NCBI GenBank assembly: GCA_003024985.2
Contig: PXIH01S0002746.1
DNA length: 10,063 nt
From: Euperipatoides rowelli
Taxonomy: Eukaryota; Onychophora; Udeonychophora; Euonychophora; Peripatopsidae
Strand: one strand, 5' to 3'
Shown in pieces: positions 1-7,200 of the stretch. A program made the translations under genes and the position numbers. Every line of letters starts with the position of its first letter. Position 1 is the stretch's first letter. The notes under the pieces were generated by a model. That model made no database searches, was not told where the DNA came from, and worked only from the letters and a program-made list of their open reading frames with translations.

Positions 1-90
1 TTTAAAATGGCGATTCTGAATCGACTTTGGAGTGCAACTACTAAATTGAAAATGGCGATTGAGAATCGCCATTGGAGTGGAAAGGGTTAA
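1..90. mobile_element. Right end of a piggyBac-like non-autonomous element (partial)
   Basis: Seen: a 45-bp-period direct repeat. One copy starts at 6 and the other at 51, both with AATGGCGATT and ending TTGGAGTG. The second copy is a perfect 10-bp inverted repeat around GAG (51-60 with 64-73); the first is a decayed version of it. The block ends AAAGGG (81-86) followed by TTAA (87-90). Known: piggyBac-superfamily elements insert at TTAA and have termini beginning CCC, often CCCTTT, with subterminal repeats or palindromes. Read on the minus strand, this end begins TTAACCCTTTCCACTCC, which fits. Inference: the window opens inside a small piggyBac-type MITE. The left end lies outside the window, so neither the TTAA pair nor the inverted repeat can be confirmed. 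Confidence 0.42.
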
Positions 91-734
91 AAATTGCAGG
101 GGATTGTCCATGTTATAGAAAACATTTCTGTTATGGTGGACTAGGCATTTTTAGGGCCTATGATGATCATTTCTTGTTGGCAGTACATTTGGATTTTTAA
201 TATTGGATTACGTATTCAGAAGCATGACTTTAATTTTCTTAATATACTTTTTATTTTAACTTTAACTTTTGTTTTAAACCTATTTTTTCATTGAGTTTCT
301 TTATGGCAGTTGACATTTGCCGTATATCAAGACTAACTTCTTTGAATCTTTGAAATACGTTTATTAATGGAAGTTTTAGTTCCATCTTCACAGGATTTGA
401 CGTGCTTTTTAATGGATGACAACTGGATTATTTGCCTATTAAAACTGTTTTTTTATTGTGTAATGCTGTCTTCACCTGGATTGATTTTTCTCCTGTTATT
501 AGGATGCAGTAATTGTGATATGGTTTTTATTTTTGTCTTCTGACATTATCTTTATTTTTTTTAGTTGATTTCTAATCAATTGGAATACATGTAAATTAGG
601 CCTACATCCTTAGGGGCTAAGGCCTTTTATCTTCAAGACGTTATTGTCATTTCTTTTTGTAAATTATATTATATTTTTAATTATTTAAATGTTATTTTCG
701 AATTTATTGCTGGTTTGTGGCTATGTGCCTTTAG
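91..734. other. AT-rich sequence without recognisable gene
   Basis: All frames are broken by stops and there is no tRNA-like or rRNA-like block. Long T-rich stretches dominate. One TAGGCCTA palindrome lies at 597-604, followed by a short imperfect hairpin, GGGGCTAAGGCCTTTT, at about 613-628. The segment 493-539 resembles 1249-1294 around a shared AGGATGCAG core. The whole stretch looks like a transcript 3' UTR, or the 3' part of a retrotransposon leading into the tail at 735-793, but no coding part is visible. Confidence 0.5.
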
Positions 735-793
735 CAATTTATTCAATGTATTTATTGTGTTCTAATAAATAAACCTGATAATAATAATAATAA
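735..793 (+). mobile_element. Candidate 3' tail of a non-LTR retrotransposon or transcript
   Basis: Seen: a T-rich stretch leads into tandem polyadenylation-type signals (AATAAATAAA at 764-773), then CCTG and a short (ATA)n tract at 778-792. Known: many LINEs, including CR1/L2, Jockey and related clades, end with a polyadenylation-like signal followed by a 2-5-bp microsatellite tail rather than plain poly(A). Inference: this is the 3' end of an old LINE insertion on the plus strand. A host transcript end beside a chance microsatellite is the alternative. No reverse transcriptase or endonuclease coding sequence is visible upstream within the window. Confidence 0.35.
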
Positions 794-804
794 ACTTTTT
801 TTTT

Positions 805-935
805 TGACAGTTTTAATATTTTATTACAGTCCTAACCTTACCACAACCCTGAACCCTAACTCCAACTAAGTATTAAACCCACAATGCCCCAACCCTATGA
901 TGATGAAGGGGTGAAATAACTCTTTTTTGAATATT
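805..935 (-). repeat. Family F MITE-like repeat, copy 1 (fragment)
   Basis: This matches the left arm of the fold-back at 6714-6800 in the same direction. Shared words include CCTGAACYCTWACTCCAACTA, TATTAAACCCAC, GCCCCAACCCTATGATRAT and GGTGAAATAA followed by CTTTTTTGA, in the same order and spacing. It is the reverse complement of the interior of copies 2 and 3R. Similarity stops soon after 935, and the terminal inverted repeat is not seen here, so this is a fragment. No protein is encoded. The superfamily is unknown to me. Confidence 0.7.
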
Positions 936-1525
936 TTTTAATAGAGCATGCTATGTATATGGTGGCCATCTTGGCGGAACCGTAAAGTGGAATCTAGCCC
1001 TTTATTTTTACAGTTTTGTATTTTCTTGTTTTAATTTACATTGATTCGTGCATTCAAGGAATAGCATATTTTGGTTTATGTATTGTTTGGAGCAAGACTT
1101 TATTTTTAATAGTAAATGCTGTGCTCGTATTATAATCTGATCAATTATAAAGATCTTAAACATTGCATAAAACAATTAACTTCCGTGCATATGCAAATTA
1201 ATGGTAATTTATTCATGTATTTTTAATTTACATACATATTAGTTCTTGCTGTTAAAAGGATGCAGCAAGTATGTTTGTTTTGTTTTTTTGTCTTACGTTG
1301 TTGGAAATTGCTTTGACATTTCCATTGCAACTGTTTTTCTAATTTAATATTATTTTGTAAGAATGGAGTTTTTTCGTTCCTATTTATTTTTTATGTTCTT
1401 GCTTAATAAAAATATTTTAAGACTTTCAAAAGTTTTGCCCACTATTTAGCTCTTTCAGCTATTTTGAATTCAACAATAAGTTTGTAGTCAACCTCTAAGA
1501 AGCAGTTTTAAAATGAATTAGAATA
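936..1525. other. AT-rich sequence without recognisable gene
   Basis: No open frame of note. Several AATAAA-like signals are present (for example AATAAAAAT near 1405), giving parts of it a 3'-UTR look. The segment 1249-1294 (CTGTTAAAAGGATGCAGCAA and following) resembles 493-539. Two short segments, 958-986 and 1180-1205, are less AT-rich but show nothing recognisable. Confidence 0.5.
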
Positions 1526-1716
1526 TGATAACAGCCAGATTTATCGCGTGATAAAAAGCATACACTTCTATACTTTCGAAAAGTAAAATTATGACTTTGA
1601 TGGCACCAGCAATATCTTTTATATGATCAAAAATATACACTTATGTAATTTGGAAAAGCGCCAAAATGAGTAAAACCAAGATGGTTACAGCCATGTCGGT
1701 CATATGATCAAAAATA
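1526..1716 (+). repeat. ~80-bp tandem repeat array, left half
   Basis: About 2.4 diverged units: a partial one at 1526-1560, then 1561-1635 and 1636-1716. The unit pattern is TACACTTNTRTACTTTGAAAAAG, then an A-rich stretch with GAGTTAA, then CATGATGGCAACAGCCATGT, then CACATGATCAAAAATA. Unit 1561-1635 has ATGATCAAAAATA at its end and TGATGGCACCAGCAATAT in the middle; unit 1636-1716 has AAGATGGTTACAGCCATGTC. The array breaks off near 1717 and resumes at 2438 in the same orientation. Origin unknown; non-coding. Confidence 0.75.
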
Positions 1717-1835
1717 CAGTGTATAACTATATGACTTTTATAACTTTAAAGATTAATAACAATTTAACTATACAACACAGACACTTCAGGGAGTGTCATT
1801 TAAAAGAGATTCAATAAGTTTCATAGATGACGTTC
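1717..1835. other. Left part of the DNA that splits the ~80-bp array
   Basis: This sequence lies between the end of the left array half and the start of family F copy 2. It matches neither repeat clearly, although CAGTGTATAAC near 1717 may be the start of a further decayed array unit. No gene seen. Confidence 0.4.
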
Positions 1836-2165
1836 GTGGTCATAAGGAGTACTTAAAAGCGGGCGTAACCTTGTCCCATTTTTACCGCGTTTTTAACATC
1901 TGCGCACCTATTTCAGAAATTTACATTATTTTGGCCGGAAATAGCTCAAAATTATCAAAATCGATCAAAAAAAGGATTATTTCACCTCTAGATTATCCTT
2001 CACTTCCCGGCTGTTGTCTTAAATACGCAGTAGGAGTTATGACTCGGGGTAAGAGTAAGGTTAGGACTGTAAATTTAAAAATAAGGGCCGCTATTAATAC
2101 GGTAAATGGGACATGGTTAAGCTGGTTAGGCCCATTTCTAGGCGCTAGTGTGGTCAGATGCGTGT
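1836..2165 (+). mobile_element. Family F MITE-like element, copy 2
   Basis: Seen: the left part (GTACTTAAAAGCGGGCG, then CCTTGTCCCATTTTTACC) corresponds, with divergence, to the reverse complement of the right part (AATGGGACATGG, then GGCCCATTTCTAGGCGCT), giving imperfect terminal inverted repeats of about 40-45 bp. The interior carries the family core: TCAAAATCGATCAAAAAAAG, GATTATTTCACCTCTAGATT, then GTAAGGTTAGGACTGTAAAT. It aligns in the same direction with 6857-7150. Known: short non-coding elements with long terminal inverted repeats are typical MITEs. Inference: a non-autonomous DNA transposon, partner transposase unknown. A 124-codon open frame overlapping it simply follows the repeat and has no recognisable domain. 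A clean target-site duplication was not found. Confidence 0.7.
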
Positions 2166-2437
2166 GAAAATTGGTGCCACCTGGCATAATAAATACAATT
2201 TAATGTTGATATGCTCATTATGCTACAATATACATGGCAAGAGTTGAATACTGCCTAGACATTTGACGTGAAACTAATAGGGCACAAAGTTGATGATTTC
2301 GGTATAACTTAAAAAACTTGAAATTCTGCTCTATCTTATTCTGCTGAGATCATAATTGTAAGTTGTATAATAAAATTTTCTGTATTCAATCAAAGTTGTA
2401 AAAGATCACTTACTGTATGTACCCACTGACCACTGTA
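2166..2437. other. Right part of the DNA that splits the ~80-bp array
   Basis: AT-rich DNA between family F copy 2 and the resumed array. It has no open frame and no clear match elsewhere in the window. With 1717-1835 it may belong to a larger, older insertion in which copy 2 is nested, or it may be decayed array. Not resolved. Confidence 0.4.
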
Positions 2438-2741
2438 TATACTTTGTTCTTTGTAAAAGTACAAAAGCGAGTTAAACCATGATGGCAATAGCCATGTCGA
2501 TCACATGATCTCAAAATATAAACTTACATACTTTGAAAAAGTACAAAAATAAGTTAACCATGATGGCAACAGCCATGCTGTTCACTTAATTGAAAATAAG
2601 CCTGTTTATACTTGGAAAAGTACTTGAATTCGTCCATATGGCTACAGTCACGTCAATCACAAAATCAAAAGTATACACTTCTGTACGTTGAAAAAAATAT
2701 AAAGCTGAGTTAGCCCATGATGGCAATAGCCAAGTCAAATG
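2438..2741 (+). repeat. ~80-bp tandem repeat array, right half
   Basis: Four diverged units: 2438-2518, 2519-2598, 2599-2673 and 2674-2741. The clearest shared words are TTTGAAAAAGTACAAAA, GTTAAACCATGATGGCAATA, GCCATGTCGATCACATGATC and a final TCAAAATA. The unit at 2599-2673 keeps the pattern with CATATGGCTACAGTCACGTC. The last unit ends after GCCAAGTCAAATG. Orientation and unit structure match 1526-1716. Short open frames on the minus strand across this stretch follow the repeat and are not considered genes. Confidence 0.8.
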
Positions 2742-3493
<752 letters not shown>

Positions 3494-3787
3494 AAGGCTG
3501 ATGCCAAAAGCTACTCAACAGTCCTGAGAAATACAACGATACAGCATTTTATTCACGATGATAATGCGCCTATACACAGAGCACATGTGGTCACCCAGTA
3601 GTTTGAGGAGCATGAGAACTGAACTTCGTCACTTACCATAATGTTAACCTAAATTCCTAGAACATTTATGTAACTACTGAAATGAAGTGTCTGAATGTGT
3701 CAAAACCATCCTGCTGACTTTCAGACACTGATAGACTCTATGGCACAGGCTGTACTAGACTCGCATGACAGTCCAACAGGATATTAA
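3494..3787 (+). pseudogene. Tc1/mariner-type transposase relic, C-terminal part
   Basis: Reading one frame from 3494 gives KADAKSYSTVLRNTT, then HDDNAPIHRAHVVTQ (3554-3598), a stop, and FEEHEN. Much further on, still in frame, comes DFQTLIDSMAQAVLDSHDS (3716-3772), then PTGY and TAA at 3785-3787. Known: IS630/Tc1/mariner transposases carry the second catalytic Asp in a (Q/H)DNAPxHxA motif, a DLNPIExLW motif with the third acidic residue, and a C-terminal LIxSMxxRxxAVxxxxGxxTxY. The first and last match well; the middle (about 3641-3670, with AACCTAAATTCC and GAACATTTATG) is a frameshifted remnant of DLNP...EHLW. Six internal stops (3599, 3620, 3650, 3671, 3683, 3692) make it dead. The N-terminal helix-turn-helix region and first catalytic Asp are missing, and terminal inverted repeats were not identified. 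Confidence 0.8.
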
Positions 3788-4193
3788 TAAGTTTATGTTG
3801 CCATTTCATTTTTGTCCATTACCTGTGTACACACATGTTGAGTTTCAATGGCTAAAAGTAAGCTATGTAAATTAAGTCAAGGATTGCTACTGTATACTAC
3901 TGGGCTTGTGAACGGTCGATAAACCAATGATGTTTTCCAACCGCTCTCGTTTATAAGTCCAGCACTGTAATCACTGGAGTTAGCTTGTTAGCACCACCAG
4001 ATCGAATCTTTCACAGATCTGATCAAGAACAGAGGAGTGAACCCCTATCTCTAATGATCTGCAAGAGTTTAAGTCAATCTGAATACCCTTGCTGGTTAAC
4101 CCAAAGAATGGATATCAATGTGAGTCTTGGGAGCTCTTACGTTTCTAATGGACAACCCACACTGACATATGAAAATAAACTCAGTTGCTAGGG
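3788..4193. other. Moderate-GC unique sequence, no supported gene
   Basis: Composition is more balanced than elsewhere, especially 3890-4160. A 68-codon open frame at 3985-4191 has no recognisable domain. On the plus strand, a TTGTTAG at 3984-3990 and an AATGTGAGT at 4118-4126 could be read as splice acceptor and donor of an exon of about 130 bases, but there is no polypyrimidine tract and no protein similarity I know. The 3' part of this stretch may include transposon sequence downstream of the Tc1/mariner relic. Left unassigned. Confidence 0.35.
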
Positions 4194-4301
4194 CAGGGAT
4201 GGCAAATAGGATTTGTCCAGCGTGCCAAAATTAAACAAATATTGATGTCATTTTGGCCAAAGTTCCGAAATGTGGTGTCTACGTTACATATTTTTGATGT
4301 G

Positions 4302-5330
4302 GGTTTTTTTTTTTTGGTTATTTAGACGTTTTGTTTTCCTTTTGACATATTTGAAGAGCTTTTTTTATTTTTTTGGTTGTATGAACTTTTTGTTTTCCTT
4401 TTGACAGATTTGATAAGCTTTTTTTTTGTATGGACGTTTTGTTTTCTTTTGAGATTTGATAAGCTTTTTTTTTGGTTGTATGATCGTTTTGTTTCCTTTT
4501 TAACAGATTTGATAAGCATTTTTTTGTATGGACGTTTTGTTTCCCTTTTGACAGATTTGATAAGTATTTTTTTTTTGTTGTATGGACGATTTGTTTCCCT
4601 TTTGACAGATTTGATGAGCTTTTTTTTTGTATGGACGTTTTCCTTTTGACAGATTTGATAAGNTGAGCTTTTTTTTTGTATGGACGTTTTCCTTTTGACA
4701 GATTTGATAAGTATTTTTTTTTGTTGTATGGACGATTTGTTTCCCTTTTGACAGATTTAATGAGCTTTTTTTTTTGTTGTATGGATGTTTTCCTTTAGAC
4801 AGATTTGATAAGTATTTTTTTTGTTGTATGGACGTTTTGTTTCCCTTTTGACAGATTTGATAAGCATTTTTTTTTTGTATGGACATTTTGTTTCCCTTTT
4901 GACAGATTTAATGAGCTTTTTTTTTTTTGTATGGACGTTTTCCTTTTGACAGATTTGATAAGTATTTTTTTTTGTATGGACGATTTGTTTCCCTTTTGAC
5001 AGATTTGATTGCATTTTTTTTTGGTTGTATGAACGTTTTCTTTTCCTTTTGACAGATTTGATGAGCTTTTTTTTTTTTTGGTTGTATGAACATTTTGTTT
5101 TCCTTTTGACAGATTTGATAAGCTTTTTATTTATTTTTTGGTTGTATGAATGTTTTGTTTTCCTTTTGATTTGATAAGCATTTTTTTATATGGACGTTTT
5201 GTTTCCCTTTTGACAGATTTAATGAGCTTTTTTTTTGTTGTATGGAATTTTTGTTTTCCTTTTGACAGATTTGATAAGCATTTTTTTGTTTCCCTTTTGA
5301 TGAGCTTTTTTTTTTCTGTGGAGATTTTTA
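4302..5330 (+). repeat. ~50-bp minisatellite, about 20 units
   Basis: Unit, with variants: ATTTGATAAGC, a run of 7-12 T, GTTGTATGGACGTTTTGTTT, then CCCTTTTGACAG. I count about 20 units from GACATATTTGAAGAGC near 4344 to TTTTGATGAGC near 5297, mean spacing about 50 bp. Variation is in T-run length, an optional GGTTG or GTTG, loss of TTGTTT from the second half in several units, and the GATAAGC, GATAAGT, GATGAGC and TAATGAGC forms. Variant order partly repeats: GATAAGT followed by GGACGATTTG starts near 4557, 4703 and 4954, hinting at multi-unit amplification. It lies entirely inside copy A, while copy B lacks it. Short K/N/Q-rich or F-rich open frames on both strands are by-products of the repeat. 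Confidence 0.93.
4663..4663. other. Assembly gap (single N) inside the minisatellite
   Basis: The 48 bases before the N (4615-4662) and the 48 after it (4664-4711) are identical by eye, including the T-run length. The array may therefore contain one unit too many here. Confidence 0.85.
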
Positions 5331-5425
5331 AACTTTAAAATTTTTGTTGGGTGTCCAGTCTGGCATGGTGCCAAAAATGTCTAAAGAGTCATCTTCATAC
5401 CTGTGCCACCTATTTGCCATCCCTG

Positions 5426-5517
5426 TCCTAATGGTCAATTGGATGAACAGTCATTTGGTTATGCACTATAACTAAATAAAAGGGATTTTTGTTTCTAATT
5501 CTCATTTCATTATAGTC
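5426..5517. other. 92-bp spacer between two opposite-facing hAT-like copies
   Basis: Unique sequence between the y-ends of copies A and B. It starts TCCTAATG and ends CATTATAGTC. Both words recur joined, as the inverse complement, just outside copy B (5915-5930). No gene. Confidence 0.7.
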
Positions 5518-5914
5518 CGGGGATGGCCAATAGGTGGCATGTGTGCCAAAGATGGCACCTTAGACATTTTCAGCAGCACACCAAGGAATTTAATTTATCA
5601 TTGAAATTTGATCATACAAAATTTCTGTACATATTCAAACATAAAATGTCATAAAACGGGTAGGCCTATCATTTTCATTTTTATTAAACAGCAGCTCTAT
5701 AATTGTGAGTGTGGTGACATACAGTATCATTATAGTAGCGGTAGCAAGACATAATATTTATTGACTGCAGACGGAAATGATACCACCAACAATTGCAAGC
5801 ATCTGCTGATGTAAAAAAAAAATCACATCAACTTTTAATTTTGGCACGTTAGTCAAAATGACATCGACTTTTATTTAATTTCGGATGTTGGACAAATCCT
5901 ATTTGCCAGCCCTG
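5518..5914 (-). mobile_element. hAT-like non-autonomous element, copy B (397 bp, inverted)
   Basis: Seen: the left terminus CGGGGATGGCCAATAGGTGG (5518-5537) followed by TTAGACATTTTCAGC corresponds to the y-end of copy A. The right terminus, read on the minus strand from 5914 (CAGGGCTGGCAAATAGGATT then TGTCCAACATCCGAAATTAA), corresponds to the x-end, including the GATGTCATTTTG and GTGCCAAAATTAAA subrepeats (5822-5880). So B is the same element in the opposite direction. It has no minisatellite. Its interior (about 5595-5815) is unrelated AT-rich sequence with a TAGGCCTA at 5661-5668. The terminal 17 bp differ from A at about three positions in total. No transposase. It may be closer to the founding short element, with A having gained the array later, or the two may be different deletion products of one parent. 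Confidence 0.66.
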
Positions 5915-6087
5915 GATTAGGACTATGATGAAAAATTCAAAATTGAAAATAACTTACTAAAATGATATTTGGACTAATTTTGATAGAAGATCCAAATTAA
6001 CACACATTAGGAACAGATTACTGTATCTTTTGTACCAATAAAACTCAACTTTTTGTTGGATGTGTTAAAAATAGGCATTTTTACCAT

Positions 6088-6202
6088 AGACAGACAGACA
6101 GACAGGGAGAGAGAGAGAGGGTGGGATGGATGGATAGATATGGAGAGAGGGAGGGAGATAGAGATATAGATAAATAAATGCAGTATATAGATAGATATAC
6201 AC
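6088..6202 (+). repeat. Compound GACA / GA / GATA microsatellite
   Basis: AGACAGACAGACAGACAG runs from 6088 to 6105, then a GA-rich block, then GGATGGATGGATAGATA, a second GA-rich block and a GATA-rich end near 6187-6198. Purine-rich on the plus strand throughout. The apparent serine/leucine-rich minus-strand peptides here are artefacts. Confidence 0.93.
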
Positions 6203-6627
6203 ACTGTTGGACAATGAAATAGTTGTACATAATACTACCTTAGTTAACATGTATTTGTGACACTACTTATATTTAAGAACACTTAAACTTTAAAAAAAAT
6301 ACATTAGCTGACACATTATTTACTATTTTTGAATATTCTGAACATCTTTTTTTTTTATTTAAACATCATTTAATTTAAGTATTTTCGGCTATGCGTTTTT
6401 CTAGAACATTTGATTTTTAAAGAGATGGTCCTACACCTTGAACTGATTTCTGATCAACCACATAAAATAATATATTTGTTGGAAATGGCACAAGCCACTC
6501 CAAGCAAATATAATCCTTTTTATAATTAAAGAATGCACAGGCATGCAAATAAACAACAAAACAAACATGAACAAATTAGCAATTGATTCACACGTGTAAA
6601 AAGAAGCAATTGTTTTCGGCATTGTTT

Positions 6628-6652
6628 ATAATCTGATAATTGTTCAGATTAT
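6628..6652. other. Short perfect inverted repeat
   Basis: ATAATCTGA (6628-6636) and TCAGATTAT (6644-6652) form a 9-bp stem around a 7-base loop. It lies about 40 bp outside the family F fold-back. No function is evident, and this could arise by chance in AT-rich DNA. Confidence 0.55.
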
Positions 6653-6691
6653 GAACACGAGATTCTTGAAACGAGATGAATAATCCACAAT

Positions 6692-6841
6692 CTTGGTCAC
6701 ATAATCAAAATGGATACCTTTACCCTGAACTCTTACTCCAACTACATATTAAACCCACTTGGCCCCAACCCTATGATAATCTAGAGGTGAAATAATCCTT
6801 TTTTGATAGATTTTGAGAATTTTGACACAACTTCCGGAGAA
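6692..6841 (-). repeat. Family F, copy 3L (left arm of fold-back)
   Basis: The reverse complement of this arm aligns with 6929-7110. For example CCCAACCCTATGATAATCTA, GAGGTGAAATAATCC, TGATAGATTTTGAG and TTTTGACACAACTTCC all have inverted counterparts on the right. Further out, GGTCACATAATCAAAATGGA faces GATCATGTGACT (7092-7103), with a gap of about 25 bases on the left side. The same order of words occurs in copy 1. A 75-codon minus-strand frame across it shares KRIISPLDY with the frame over copy 2 only because both follow the repeat. Confidence 0.78.
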
Positions 6842-6856
6842 GTACCTAAAAACTGG

Positions 6857-7200
6857 AAGGCCTAAGTCCCATTTCACCACATTTTTAACATCTGCACATG
6901 TATTTTCGTCATAATGAAAAGGGCTAAAGGAAGTTGTGCCAAAATTGTCTAAATCTAATAAAAACGATTGTTTCATCTCTAGATTATCATAAGGTTAGGG
7001 CATAGTGGATTTAATACACAGTAGGACTTACGATTCAGTGTTACGGTAAAGTTAGGACTGTAAATTAAAAAATAAGGTTGCTATCCCCCTTGATCATGTG
7101 ACTAAATGGGACTTGGGCCTTACTGTTTCTAGGCGCTCGTACTTCCGGCAGCCCTACAGTAATGATGAAAATACATGTGCAGATGTCAAAAACGTGGAAA
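6857..7200 (+). mobile_element. Family F, copy 3R, with second set of inverted repeats
   Basis: Seen: the left end (CCACATTTTTAACATCTGCA, then CATGTATTTTCGTCAT, about 6877-6913) is the inverse complement of the right end (ATGATGAAAATACATGTGCA, then GATGTCAAAAACGTGG, about 7162-7198), near perfect over some 35 bp. Similarity continues weakly inward through AGGGCT and GGAAGT. The core TCATCTCTAGATTATCATAA, GGTTAGGACTGTAAATTAAA and the right part TGGGACTTGGGCC...TTTCTAGGCGCTCG match copy 2. Together with copy 3L this makes two overlapping palindromes within about 510 bp. Inference: a composite of two oppositely inserted or internally inverted MITEs. No coding capacity. Confidence 0.75.

Larger units (their letters stand above)
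4194..5425 (+). mobile_element. hAT-like non-autonomous element, copy A (1.23 kb)
   Basis: Seen: it begins CAGGGATGGCAAATAGG (4194-4210) and ends with the exact reverse complement (5409-5425), a perfect 17-bp terminal inverted repeat. Beyond that the ends differ. The left end (x) continues ATTTGTCC, then two imperfect ~40-bp subrepeats with GCCAAAATTAAA and GATGTCATTTTG. The right end (y), read inward, continues TGGCACAGG, then TTTAGACATTTTTGGCACC. Most of the interior is a minisatellite. The flanks are TGCTAGGG on the left and TCCTAATG on the right (5 of 8 identical). Known: hAT elements have short inverted repeats starting CAG(G/T)G, 8-bp target duplications with a central TA, and many internally deleted, non-coding copies. 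Inference: hAT-type MITE. No transposase is encoded, and the target duplication is too decayed to settle the superfamily. Confidence 0.68.
5915..6691. other. AT-rich non-coding stretch with a microsatellite
   Basis: Apart from the microsatellite at 6088-6202 and the hairpin at 6628-6652, I see no gene. Open frames of about 60 codons on the minus strand at 6007-6250 are translations of the microsatellite, and the one at 6431-6622 has no recognisable content. Confidence 0.5.

Noticed and set aside
1793-2167. 124-codon open frame that shares the peptide KRIISPLDY with a minus-strand frame at 6749-6976
   Set aside because: Both follow the same non-coding family F core; the shared peptide is a by-product of DNA repeat similarity. 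No domain or codon pattern supports a protein.
3985-4030. tRNA-like B box (AGATCGAATCT)
   Set aside because: It does not fit GGTTCRANNCC, and there is no matching A box or cloverleaf.
4302-5330. CRISPR array
   Set aside because: The ~50-bp units are contiguous without unique spacers, vary in length and sit inside a transposon in an animal-like genome.
4322-5338. Several open frames of 60-130 codons on both strands, rich in K/N/Q or in F/L
   Set aside because: They are translations of the ~50-bp minisatellite and its poly-T runs. Frames shift with T-run length, and similar peptides appear on both strands.
4194-5914. A single 1.7-kb transposon with ~90-bp terminal inverted repeats
   Set aside because: The inner y-type ends at 5425 and 5518 each carry their own terminus, so two inverted copies explain all four ends better.
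6007-6250. Minus-strand open frames with serine/proline/isoleucine-rich peptides
   Set aside because: They are translations of the GACA/GA/GATA microsatellite.
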